Made by a program: the position numbers and the translations under genes
The notes under the pieces: generated by a model
Told to the model about the DNA's origin: nothing
Database searches by the model: none
What the model saw: the letters and a program-made list of their open reading frames with translations, nothing else
In this document: in pieces, positions 22,263 through 33,504 of the stretch
How the letters are laid out: every line of letters begins with the position of its first letter
How positions within the stretch are numbered: the first letter of the stretch is position 1
Assembly: GCA_023630585.1 (NCBI GenBank)
Contig: CM042540.1
Location: 8,977,074-9,041,073, forward strand
Origin: Cranoglanis bouderius
Lineage: Eukaryota; Chordata; Actinopteri; Siluriformes; Cranoglanididae
Reading direction: 5' to 3'
Length of the DNA stretch: 64,000 bases

Positions 22263-23296
22263 AATAACCACAAACCTATGAATAATTACACAGAAATGTG
22301 ATGCCTTTCATATATTTCATAGAACATTTTTCCATCTTTCCAGCTGGAACACTACACTCTGAATAACCGCGTTCAGAATCATCTTGGCACATTTCATAAA
22401 TGGTAGTCATTACACTTCTTGATACAGTATCTGCCTAATGATAAAGATGACTTGCTGTCCTTGATCAGTTTCTCTGTGTGAAAAGTTTTAAAGCGCAGCC
22501 ATCACTTTTAATAAAGCAGAGGAGAAATGAGACAAACACGCTCTCCTCATTTACAAAATTCAATTTCACATCCATGCATAATTAAAAATGTCACTGATGC
22601 TATGACAAACAGTTTGTCTTCTCTCATCTCTCTCATTTCCCACTTCCTGTGCCTTTCCACCTACTCTTTCTTTTCTCTCCTAATTACACTATCCTGCATA
22701 AACAGGCTTCATGTTGCTGTTGGGAAATAAAACAGCAAAATGTGAAGCCCCTATGAGTTGCTTTGTCCACTTAGACATCATGCTAGCCTCATTTACATCA
22801 ATACAATGAAATTAGAGGGGGGAAACATTATAATGCTCAGGCACACAGAAACTGCTCTATCATTGTCTACTTACAGTTAAGAACTATGAAGTGCTGAGAA
22901 GAAAAAAATCATATCAATAAGCTTTATTGCTGTTACATAGTATATCTAGATAAAGAATGAATGGCATCGTGCAGATCTTGCTTGGGGTACGTCGTGCTTT
23001 CTGTGTATTCAGTTTTCATATTTCTCGTGGAAAAATGGAAAATAAAAAACTATCCAGACTTTCTAGGTATAGTTTTCTTGCTACTATTAAAGGTCATGAA
23101 AAGTGAAAACATGAAATGTAATTTGAAAAAGGGACTCTGGGTTGGTTTAGAAAATAAGGGCATTTCTGAACACAACAGATTTTGAACCTTAGCGTCTTGA
23201 GTCTATATTATTTTGAGAACAATATCCAGATGTATCCAAAAGTTTAGAAATGAATGGCTTTAAATTACATATGTTTTCTGATGTTCCAGACCTGTG
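22263..23296. other. Unassigned sequence between two family 4 copies
   Basis: No recognised gene or repeat. The 22430-22720 stretch has mixed composition with a CT-rich part near 22615-22680. Confidence 0.45.
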
Positions 23297-24390
23297 CAAA
23301 TGTTGGAAACATTCCTTTGAGATTCTGGTCCATGTTGACATGATTGCATCATGCAATTCCTGCAGATTTTTCAGGTGTACTTTCCTGCTGCGAATCTCCC
23401 GTTCTACTACATCCCAAAGGTGCGCTACTGGATTGAGATCCGGTGACTGGGAAGAGCCACTGAAGAACACTGAACTCATTGTCATACTCATGAAACCAGT
23501 TTGAGATGAGTTATCATGCTGGAAGTAGCCATTAGAAGATGGGTAAATTGTGGCAATGAAGGGATGCACAATAGACCACAATGATGGTCAGCAAATAGGC
23601 TGTGGCATTCAAGCGATGATTGATTGGTATTAACAGGCTCAAAGTGTGCCAAGAAAACATTCCCCACACCATTACACCACCTCCACCAGCCTGGACTGTT
23701 GACACAAGGCAGGTTGGGTCTGTGGAATCACGGGGTGCTGTTGGCACCAAATTCTGACCCTATCGTCTCTGTGTGTCAGCAGACATCGAAATTCATCAGA
23801 CAAGGCTATGTTTTTACAATCTTCAGCTGTCCAGTTTTGGTGAACCTGTGCCCACTGCAGCCTCAGCTTTCTGTTCTTGGCAAACAGAAGATGAATCTGA
23901 TACGGTCTTCAGCTGTCTTAGCCCATCTGCCTCAAGGTATTGTGCATTCTGAGATGCTTTTCTGCGCGGCCCAATTGTACAGAGAATTTATCTGTAAGTG
24001 GTTATCTTTCTGTCAGCCCGAACCAGTCTGGCCATTCTCCTCTGATCTCCCTCATCACCAAGGCATTTCTGTCCGCAGAACTGCCGCTCACTGGATGATA
24101 TTTCTTTATTGCACCATTCTGAGTAAAGTCTAGAGACTGTTGTGTGTGAAATTCCCAGGAGATCAGGAGTTATTGAAATACTCAAACCAGCCCAGACCGA
24201 CAATCATGCCACGGTCAAAATCACAGAGATCACATTTTTCCCCATTCTGATGGTAGATGTGAACATTACCCGAAGCTGCTGGCCATATCTGCATGATTTT
24301 ATGCATTACACTGCCTCCACAGGATTGGCTGATTATGAATGATTGAACGATTAAGTGTACAGGCGTCCGTAATAAAGTGCTAGGTGATTG
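23297..24390 (-). mobile_element. Decayed Tc1-like transposon, family 4, copy B
   Basis: The 5' end is at 24390 (AATAAAGTGCTAGGTGATTG read on the plus strand), with TA at 24391-24392. The opposite terminus beyond 23297 is missing. The minus strand carries a transposase from the helix-turn-helix region ('SITPDLLGISHTTVSRLYSEW' at about 24130) to near the C-terminus ('WTRISKECFQHL' at about 23310). In the final motif the sequence is PDLNPVAHLWD, so the catalytic Glu is Ala. Several frameshifts and a deletion after FQHDN are present. Confidence 0.87.
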
Positions 24391-24723
24391 TATTTTTGTA
24401 TTATATAATTATCAGAAAAATACCCTGTCTACAAAATTTAAATATCTTATTTAAATACATTTTTTAGCTCTTGAGCAACAAAATAATTAGAAGGAATAGA
24501 TAAAAATAAGTACCGTGACAAGGAAGAATCTCTTGTCATCTCATATGTTAAAGAGATTTTTACAATATGCATATCACTGGCTATAAGGTTTGATCTAGGT
24601 TTATTGCATAAAAATCATGAAACAAAAATTAAAATTATGCAAACTTAGGCCATATTAACCAAAGAAAATGTTTGATTTCATGAATATTATGCAAAAATCC
24701 ACAGAAGCTCTTTTAATACTCAC

Positions 24724-24769
24724 AGAGTTGGCTTTCATGAGGAGGTCTGTCTGGAAGTGTGTCCTGGAC
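24724..24769 (-). other. Candidate 46-bp host exon
   Basis: On the minus strand a pyrimidine-rich acceptor (TTTTGTTTTCTCAG) precedes the segment and a strong donor (GTGAGTATT) follows it. Two of the three frames are open for all 15 codons. One reads V-Q-D-T-L-P-D-R-P-P-H-E-S-Q-L and another S-R-T-H-F-Q-T-D-L-L-M-K-A-N-S. It is not inside any recognised repeat. I cannot name a gene. If real, the whole window could lie in introns of a minus-strand gene. Chance splice-like signals are the main alternative. Confidence 0.4.
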
Positions 24770-25705
24770 CTGAGAAAACAAAATTGGAGGAAAGGCAGAC
24801 AAGGCATTATTGACTTAGCAGTGTACAAAAGAAGCAGGAAGTAAACAACACATCCTAATTAGAGACGCACTGCACATCATTCCTTAGGAGAAGCAAATCC
24901 CATACATCTAAGTAACAGTGATTAAAAGCTGCCAAACAACACGGTGCAAAATTGAGAATGCTAGTGAGAGAAAGATGATAAGAATAAGAATCCTGAGCAT
25001 GTTGTTTCTTCGTGGCAATATCCAGACCTAATTAAGGATCTCAGATATGAAAGCATTGTCTCTGTGCATATGTTTTGTAATTCAATTACATTTCTAAAAG
25101 ACCAATGAAAGCAGAGTGGATTAAGCTTGTTTGGCTTAATAAGCTGTGAGTCACTCTGTCATTAGCTCCCCTAATTGTGTGGTTTTAAAGGCTGTGGCAG
25201 GGGTTGCCATAGTTGAGTGCTTGCCTCATTCAGGACATTAAGCCCTTTATTCTATTACAAAATTTGCACCTATGTCCCATTTCTGTTTGTGCCAGAAACT
25301 CGCAAGGCTCCTTGTCTTCCAGAGCCTCTGAACTTTGACATGTCAGGCAACAGAGTAAAGATCTGAGAGACTCCCAGAGGTGTTCGGCACTCTCCATTCT
25401 TGCATTTCACTCTTTTAGTAGTTAATGAGAAACGCCCACAAGGGAGCTTGTGATTTATGACTACCGCTCTGCTAACAATTTCTGAACTCTGAGCACAGTT
25501 ACAAGAAGTTATTTATCCACAAGCAGGGTCGATCCTGGTGTATTATTACAGCTCTGGAATTTAAAAAAAAAAAAGCTGAATCATCAAGGTGTGGTCATGA
25601 ATCAAAGCTGTTAGAATGCAAAACATGATCGCAGCCTTGAGATGAAAGCGATAGGTATTTACTCATCCCTTTTCAGCACTCGTGGTCTCGGGAAGTCCTT
25701 TTTCT
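24770..25705. other. Unassigned sequence
   Basis: No transposon recognised. Mixed composition, with A-rich spots at 25560-25574. It could contain conserved non-coding DNA. Confidence 0.45.
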
Positions 25706-25752
25706 TAGGGCTCGAGCACCTATGGTGCGAGGACCCTCTTGGAATTGCTCTG

Positions 25753-25794
<42 letters not shown>

Positions 25795-28232
25795 GTTATT
25801 ATTATCCAAAATTAATCGCATTTTTGAGGGCCTAAACATACTCGAAAACTCATGAAACTTTGCAAACGCGTCAGAACTGGCGAAAATTTACATCTGAAAT
25901 GGGTTTCAGAATTAGGTGTGGCAAAATGGCTCGATAGCGCCACCTACAAAATTTCAATGAAGCGTCCCTCCCGCTACGTTTCACATGAGTGTACGGAATT
26001 TGGTAGATACATGTAATGTCACAATACCTACAAAAAAGTCTCTTGGAGCAAAGCCCTAAACGCAACAGGAAGTCAGCCATTTTGACTTTCCTCTATGATT
26101 TTTGTGCAGTTTTTGCCATTTTCAGGTGTCGTACTTGGTGTACGAACTCCTCCAACAGTTTTAATCGGATCATCGTCAAATTTGGTGAGTGTGATCTTAA
26201 GGCCTTTGCGATTCTAAACTGCGAAGATCTTGAGTTTTTGTCAAAGGGCTTGTCCCTGGCGGCCTGACAAATTCAATGTTTCGCCATGAAACAGGAAGTT
26301 GCTGTAACTCACACAAACAATGCCCAATCTGTCCTGAACACATGTCCATGCCCATCTTCAGTTACAGTTGTAACGTCTGAACATATCAAACTGATTTCTG
26401 AATCAGCCTGGATCTAGCAAAGAAGTTTCTCTGTGTCTTTGAGCCATGAATCCTCTTGTCCAGATACCCTCGGAATGCGGCAGAGGACACGACCCCCCCT
26501 CTTCAGACACACACACAAAACACACACCCGTGCACACACACAATGTAAGAATCTCTTTTGAATGTAACATGTAATTATATGTAATTATTCGATGTCCAAA
26601 TAGTGTGATGTTATCTTATTTGCATATATTGTGTGTTTATGTGACCTAACTATAATGATTTTAGATAGCTTAACTTAGGATATTATTTGGTTAAATGTCT
26701 GTAACCATGTTTTACTTGTAATATTCTTTATAAGTCCAGCAAATTTGGTATGTGGTTAATCATCTCGAGATACCCTGATTGATTATGCATATCATATTGC
26801 AATGGGATACATTATTTCATGCTTTTTCTTAATTTCACACGTAATACGGTTTAAACCGGCTCCTCCCTAGACATGCAAATTCGGGTCTGAGACCAGACAA
26901 AGAGAGTTCATCCCGCTAACAAATCCAACTTCCTGATTGGCCAATAGCCCAAAGAGGCATGTGCGTTGGTGTTGTCTTTAAAACAACACCACACTTTGAA
27001 AACTCTCTTCTTCCAGCACATTTTCTCAACTCTTCACTTCAACTTGACACTCTTCGGTTTCTCTCCCACGGGGCCACGTGACCTGGGAAGAGGAAGCCAG
27101 GATCTCTCTCTCCCGGACAAAAGATGCAACCGCCTCACGGCCCACGCCTTTTCAAACAACGACCCAGCGAACTTTACTGGACCGCGCGAACTTTCAATCC
27201 GAAGCCATGCAAGTATAGTTAATGGATCTATATCTGTGTTTAAGATTGTACCCCTGTTTACAGGAGATTTAAGTTCATTGCTGGTTTTGAAAAAGGCTAA
27301 TTAGTTGTGTTTTTGTCTGCCATTCCCTTTTATTTCATTACTTTCTCTCTATACCTTTTCTTTCCTTGTATATAGATGTATATATGTATGTTTTGCTTAG
27401 AGTTAGTCGTGTGTATCCATAGTTACATCTAGTTATTAAAATCTATTATCCCACGCTTGATTGTCTCTGTTTTGGTCACGTCCCTTAAACGCTGCGAGTC
27501 TCGGCTACCCGCTCTGGAAACGGAGATTTCCTTCCTGGCCAGAAGGATAAACTCCCTCTTTAGAGTTCATAATTCTAAACTAGACTACAGCTAATCCTAA
27601 AAGCTGATCTAGACCACATACATAGTCATAATTAATTATAACCCGTTGTACTTAATTATCTATATGTATATGTGCACATACATGAATTCCCTTTCATGGC
27701 TGATGTATATTTATAACTGGTCACAACACACGTTGATTAGATATATAGATATATTTCACGCCATTCGAGCTAATTCCTTATATAAATTGGAGAATACATT
27801 TAAACGTGTTAAACATCTTTTAATTCGTTGCATAAATTGTAACTGGTGGGGGATATTTTTAAACGTTGCAGATTCATCCGAGTTACTACATATTCTGGTA
27901 GATAATGCGGGCACGCTTAAAACTCGTCCCCTTTAAAAAGGTGCTTCGAATCCAAGCGTGCGCTTCTGTTTCATTTTTCATGTTTAAAGTTGATCCATTA
28001 CATTATTCTGGTGGAAAAGAATAATGCTAGTAATGATTGATTCGTCACACAGTCATAGCGCCACTTGCTGGCAACAGGAAGTCTGGCAAATACAAATGAC
28101 TTCGATGTACTCCTCCTATATTTACCTACTTAAATGCATATTGCCCTCCGTGCTCTGTTTTTCTAAAGCCACCGGGTGGCAGTGGCACCGGTGCGAGGGC
28201 CCTATCATTGCTACTTGCAGCTTTAATTTTGT
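25706..28232 (+). repeat. Large CpG-rich teleost repeat, interrupted
   Basis: The left part, 25706 to about 26333, begins GGGCTCGAGCACC and contains (TTA)n at 25755-25803, then 'ATGGCTCGATAGCGCCACCT' and 'CAACAGGAAGTCAGCCATTT'. The right part, about 28030-28232, has 'CATAGCGCCACTTGCTGGCA' and ends GAGGGCCCTATCATTGCT..TTGCAGCTTTAA. Both ends carry the direct motif GCACC..GGTGCGAGGxCCCT. I recognise the family from many fish genomes but cannot assign its class. CpG density is far above the surroundings. Confidence 0.65.
26544..28002 (+). mobile_element. Putative LTR inserted in the CpG-rich repeat
   Basis: The segment starts TGTAAGAATC and ends CCATTACA, giving the inverted tips TGTAA/TTACA. 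A TTTAAAA promoter-like box is near 26978, and ATTAAA polyadenylation-like signals follow at about 27436. The length would be 1459 bp. No matching target duplication is visible at these ends (CACAA versus TTATT). It may therefore be one LTR with adjacent internal sequence (26334-26543 or 28003-28030), or the call may be wrong. No coding domain is seen. Confidence 0.35.
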
Positions 28233-28306
28233 TTTTTTGTTTTTTACAGTGGTGCTCCACATTTCCACCGTTCTCTGCTCATATGGAGCACCTACACCTG
28301 TGAGTG

Positions 28307-28313
<7 letters not shown>

Positions 28314-28339
<26 letters not shown>

Positions 28340-28340
28340 C
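28314..28340 (+). repeat. (TA)n microsatellite
   Basis: About 13 TA units between TGTACA and TCAATAAAAA. Confidence 0.9.
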
Positions 28341-28377
28341 AATAAAAAAAAAATATCTGGTATCATCCAAAAGAGGG

Positions 28378-28540
28378 TGGGTTTCCTTTTAAGTCTGATT
28401 TCTCTCAAGATTTCATCTCAGGGAGTTTGTCCTTGACATTGACACCTCGGGGTTTTTTCCCCCTCTCATTAGGGATTCTTTAAAGCTGCTTTGTGACACT
28501 GTATATTGTTAAAAGTGCTATACAAATCAAATCGAATTTA
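28378..28540 (+). mobile_element. L2-like LINE 3' tail
   Basis: Contains 'ATCTCAGGGAGTTTGTCCTT', 'AAAGCTGCTTTGTGACACTG' and 'TTAAAAGTGCTATACAAATC', the 3' end typical of fish L2-clade elements and of SINEs that borrow it. A second tail is at 54442. No reverse transcriptase is attached. Confidence 0.7.
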
Positions 28541-28544
28541 AGTG

Positions 28545-29444
28545 TTTTATTAGCAGTCATATGACTACTGTATTATGCATTCAGCTCATTGCAATTATCA
28601 GCAAAGCAATTATTATATGCACCATTATTTTTTTTATTATTATTTTTTTTTACAAAAATAATATTTCAAATATATTTAAAACTTATCATTTTACCATCCA
28701 TCAGGTAAACAAGTTGAGGGAGTTCAGTTGTCATGGAAACTAAATGACCTCACCAGCAGCTCCTAACATCACTGTTTCCTTTTTCATGCCATCATTAAGT
28801 GAGGAATCAGCAGTGAATGTGCCTAAAAGACATGAACAAAGGCAGTGGCCTTGACTCATCTTCTGTGGTCCACATCTAGTATTCATTTAGCAATGTCATA
28901 TTTGTGATCTAAAGGAATAAGAGGCAAATTTATTCATGGCCAGAGGAGACCACATCATCCCTAATTTGATTCATTGCCAGAGGTGAACAGACATTGACTT
29001 AATTAGACTTGGGAGCTTAAGTGAAGCCCATGGGTTTCCTTCCCTCACCTTCACCCACACACAAGGCAACACCAGCATGTGGGTGACTGCATTTTTATTC
29101 GTGTAGCACTTTTAACAATAGACACTGTCACAATGCAGAAACCCAGATGTAGACATAGACCCCTACTAAACAAATCAGAGCTGACACGGGCAAGGAAAAA
29201 CTCAACAAGGAACTCAACAGTAGTCAGGATGGGAATAAAATGGATCCAAGGCCAGGTCTGGTATGGTCCATATCACACTGTCATGCAATGAATGGACACT
29301 ATAATGTATAATCAGTTTCTGGACATCATTAAAGGGTTTCTGGTTATCTGGTTAAAAATAGAATGACGAGATGTGACATCTTAGGCATTCAGGAGAGTTG
29401 GGATGTACTGAGATGATCTATAACCAAAGTCAAAGTATGCAGGG

Positions 29445-29479
<35 letters not shown>

Positions 29480-29733
29480 CAGTAGCCAGTGGAGCAAAGA
29501 AGAAACAGCATGAATCAGAAAATGTCATGTCATAAGGATACAGTACAGTCAAGAGACCTCATGTCCTTATGTGGATATTCTCTATCTGCTATTCCACCTG
29601 ACCATAATGTTATTTTTATATATTTTATATAAAAATACAGTTTATATTGGTTTTACTTCATAAGTATCTAATCATGAACAGCCTTTACTTCTTAATTAAG
29701 TAGTCTTCAAATAAATTAGAAACAACACTTCGG
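28545..29733. other. Unassigned sequence with a (CT)n tract
   Basis: (CT)13 lies at about 29449-29475. The 28750-29060 part is of even composition and may be conserved non-coding DNA. No gene recognised. Confidence 0.45.
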
Positions 29734-29949
29734 TTGTTCTGTGTATTTATTGTTCTGTGTATTTATAGATATGTGTATTTATTGTTCTGTGTATTTATTG
29801 TCCTGTGTATTTATTGTCCTGCACTTTTCTCACACTGTTGTTTATTTGCACTTTATGTAGTCTTGTGTACTGTTATCCTTGAGAAACGACATTTCATTCC
29901 ACTGTATACAAGCTATATAGAGGAATGACAATAAAAACCCACTTGACTT
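29734..29949 (+). mobile_element. LINE-like 3' end with a 16-bp tandem start
   Basis: Five copies of a TTCTGTGTATTTATTG-type 16-bp unit (29734-29822) lead into 'TTTGCACTTTATGTAGTC', 'CATTTCATTCCACTGTATAC' and 'AATGACAATAAAAACCCACT'. This is a non-LTR 3' terminus seen widely in fish. No coding part is present. Confidence 0.5.
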
Positions 29950-30071
29950 ATCAGGTACAACAAGTTATTCATTATTCATTATAGTTACTGTATTTATTAT
30001 ATAGTATACCATGACACTGCTAAATTCTCTATTCTGACTGTTAAGATGGTGCTGATTAAAATTCTATAATA

Positions 30072-30481
30072 CATTAAAAGTATGTGGACACCTGTTCATC
30101 ACACCCATATGTGCTTGTTGAACATCCCATTCCAGATCTATTCCCACTATTCTGGGAAGGTTTTCCGATAGATCTTGGAGTGTGGCTTTGAGGATTTGTC
30201 CATTCAGCCACAAGAGTATTTGTGAGGTCAGCAAATAATGTTGGGTGGGGAGGCCTGGGGTACTGTCAGCATTCCAACTCATCCCAAAGGTGTTTATTGG
30301 AATTAACTTCAAGACACTCGAGTTCTTGTCAAACCATGTCGTCATGGACCTTGTTTTGTGCACAGGGGCATTGTCATGCTGTATCAGTTTGGGCCTCTTA
30401 TTTCAAGTGAAGGGAAACTGTAAAGCTACAACATACAAACACAATCTGGTCTGGTGTCCACAAACTTTTGGCCATATAATG
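30072..30481 (-). mobile_element. Non-autonomous Tc1/mariner element, family 7, copy C
   Basis: The outer sequences are TAAAAGTATGTGGACACC at about 30074 and GGTGTCCACAAACTTTTGGC at 30453-30472, with TA at both sides (30070-30071 and 30482-30483). Inverted relative to copies A and B, it shows the same unusual internal join (GGGCC..CATGCTG, 30366-30395). It retains more of the 5' part of the family ('CTCATCCCAAAGGTGTTTAT'). Confidence 0.82.
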
Positions 30482-30607
30482 TACATATAGTACACTTGTC
30501 TCAAAATTAATCAAAAATAACTTATTGTTAGTAAGAACTAACTCACAGGGATATATATGGTGGGCATGCCACATAATTTAATGTAGCCTAAAAATAAATA
30601 TTACATA

Positions 30608-32150
30608 CAGTGGGTATAGAAAAGAACCCCCCCCGCCCCCTTTTAAATAATCACATTCTCTTGCTTTTCAGCCTGAAATGAAGACAGACACAGGTTTTGT
30701 TTTATCCAGCTGTATTTACTCAGTGCAACTTATAACATCCAAGTGAAAGATATAACACCAACATATCAGAAAAAAATATTTAAAAAAATAAAAAAACAGA
30801 ATCACTGAGTTGGAAAAAGGATCACCCCCCTCCTAAAAAACTCAATCAGGTGTAGCTAATCACATTCTCAATGGCACACAAAGCCATTTGACTTTCAACT
30901 GTGATCAGCTGTGTTAATTTTGATTAGCTCAGCATGAAAAGAGCTTTCCTGGAGCATTTTGTAGTGCAACTGAAGCAAACAATCAACTATGGGTGGAAAG
31001 GCACTGTCAAAAGATCTCTGTGATAAAGTTGTGGACAGGCACAAGTCAGGAGATGGATACATAAAAATGTCAAAGGCTTTATCAATGCCTAGAAGCAGAG
31101 TGAATTCTATAATTAAGAAGTGGAATGTATTTGGTACAACACAGACCCTCCCTGGATCAGGACGTTGCTCCAAACTGGACGAAAGAGCCAAGAGGAAACT
31201 GGCCAGGGAGGCTACCAAGAGGCCGACAGCAACTCTGAAGCAGTTGTAGGAATTTATGACAAAGAGTGGTCATTGCGCGCATGTGACAACAATATCACAA
31301 ATTTTCCACAAATGTGGCTTGTATGGGAGGGTTGCAAGAAAAAAGCCACCCACGAATGAGCTTTGCCAAAACGCACCTTGAAGATTCTGAGGCCACATGG
31401 AAAAAGGTGTTATGGTCAGATGAGACTAAAATTGAATTATTTGGCCTCAACACCAAACAATATGTCTGGCGGAAATCCAATACAACTCACCATCCAAATA
31501 ACACCATTCCTACAGTAAAGCATGGAGGTGGTAAGATCCTGTTATGGGGGTGTTTCTCTGCAGCAGGGACTAGAGCACTTGTCAGCATAGGAGGAAAATG
31601 GATGGGGCAAAATACCATCAAACATTTTCTTGAGGAAAACCTGCTGCCCTCTGCCAGAAAGTTGTCAATGGGAAGAATGGGAAACTGACCACACAGTGGT
31701 TGAAGGAGAAAAAGGTCCTTGCATGGCATAGTCAGAGCCCAGACTTAAACCCCACTGAAAATCTGTGGAATGACTTGAAGACTGCAGTCCACAAACGGTC
31801 ACCATCCAATTTAACTGAACTTGAGCAGTTCTGCAAAGAAGAGTGGGCAAATATTGCAAAGTCTAGATGTGCAAAGTTAGTAGACACATATCCCAACAGA
31901 CTACAGGCTGTAATTAAAAAAATTAAGGCAAATTAAAGCAAGGGGGTAATCCTTTTTCCAACTCAGTGATTCTGTTTTTTTTTTTTTAATTTTTCTGACA
32001 TGTTGGTGTTATATCTGTCACTTGGATGTTATAAGTTGCACTGAGTAAATACAGCTGGATAAAACAAAAACTGTGCCCGTCTTCATTTCAGGCTGAAAAG
32101 CAACAAAATGTGATTATTTTAAAGGTAGTGATTATTTTCTATACCCACTC
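30608..32150 (+). mobile_element. Tc1-like transposon, family 3, nearly full length
   Basis: 1543 bp with CAGTGGGTATAGAAAAGAAC at the left and its complement ending TATACCCACTC at the right, between TA at 30606-30607 and 32151-32152. The inverted repeats extend about 230 bp and hold 'CAGAATCACTGAGTTGGAAA' and its complement. The right end abuts a (TACA)n tract that may have grown from the target site. Confidence 0.92.
30989..31936 (+). pseudogene. Broken Tc1 transposase (family 3)
   Basis: Starts MGGKALSKDLCDKVVDRHKS at 30989 with a helix-turn-helix domain to about residue 87, where a stop ends the frame at 31249. The catalytic part resumes with 'WSDETKIELFG' (31414-31446) and 'VKHGGGKILLWGCFSAAGT' (31517-31572). 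It shifts again after 31688 and continues with 'SPDLNPTENLW' to 31936. The block holding the second Asp (QQDNDPKHT in relatives) is deleted at about 31682. The transposase is inactive. Confidence 0.9.
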
Positions 32151-32253
32151 TACATACATACATACATACATACATACATACATACATACATTGAATGAAT
32201 GAATGAATGAATGAATGAATGAATGAATGAATGAAAGAAAGAAAGAAAGAGAT
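32151..32253 (+). repeat. Compound (TACA)n(TGAA)n(GAAA)n microsatellite
   Basis: Ten TACA units, about eleven TGAA units and four GAAA units in succession, directly at the right end of the family 3 Tc1 element. Confidence 0.97.
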
Positions 32254-32254
32254 A

Positions 32255-33504
32255 ATGAGGTAAAGTTTGGTGAGGGAATGACTGTTTACAGCTGGTCCAA
32301 TTTAAGTGATGACAGGAACTAATTTGGTTTGTGGGCATTCTGCATTAAATGTAATAAACAGATAAAATGCATTTTTTTTTGTTTTTTTTCCACGGAAAAG
32401 AATTACACCAACTCACTGTTTATAATTTTTCTATAATTTCCAAACCAATTAATGCTTTATTCTTCACATAGTACCTACATGAACATCATCCAACCACTTA
32501 AATCCAATCAGTATACTCATGATGATGGGGTGAATATGATGATTGAGTGAATGTGAGGCCTTATTTGCCTCATATTCACCCAATCGTGAATGCCCTAAAT
32601 TAGCTCTAGCATTGGAAAAGTTCATAATGATGATCTGGTAACTGTTTAGAAAGTGTTGCCCAGGCATGTGTGATTAGAATATGAGTCGATTGAGCTGATT
32701 GTCCTGCTCCAAAGGTGGACAAGGATTCACTGGAATCAGATTTTCTACCAGGATCCAACATGCTGTACACATTATCAGCTGGAAATGGATTAAGACCAAG
32801 AAGCCAGATGAGCAGGTGTGGATGCACTGTGCCTCAATCAAATAGAAAACCAATTAGCATTATGGGATTGGGGGATGCTGGATATCAATTTAGAGTAATA
32901 AAAATCACTGCCCACAATCACCCAGCTGATGAAAAAATGGCCTTGATGAATTCAACCCTTCCAGACTGATGGGAATCAGGCTGTTGATCAAGATACTAAT
33001 AATTATTGATTTGATCAAGTTTGTCCAAAGTATGAACAGAAACAATAGGTGGCTTGTAGAACATGCACCTACGAAACTTGGACTATTACCAAGCAGTGAA
33101 AACAATCTACTGGGACAAACCACTTTTAGAACAGGAAAAATTGATTTCTGTAATACTGTGGATGGAACTTGATCGACCAGTAGAGAAAGCTGTACTGTAC
33201 ATTCCACTAGCTCATCCTCCAATTGCATTTTGGCTTGGATAATCAATGTACTTTGATGAACTTATGGAGGCAGTTCATTGTCAATCAGCCTCAGTAAATG
33301 TCACTTCTAATGGCAGTAATGGAGAAGTAATACCTATATGCTATTTAAAAGCATTGACAAGAACAGTGAACAAAAATTGTTCAAATATGAACACATACAA
33401 CATAATGGTTTGAACAGAAACAGCCAAATTGAAATCACACAGCAAAATGGAGACGAGAATGGTCAATCAGATTGAAGAATGGGGACACAGCAATAGTATT
33501 TGAC
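32255..33504. other. Unassigned sequence
   Basis: A small hairpin, GTGAATGTGAGGC/GCCTCATATTCAC, lies at about 32550-32582. No gene or repeat that I can name. Confidence 0.45.

Noticed and set aside
26966..27304. A 112-codon open frame as a host gene
   Set aside because: It lies inside the putative LTR, just after its promoter-like box. It has no recognisable domain and is better explained as LTR transcribed sequence.
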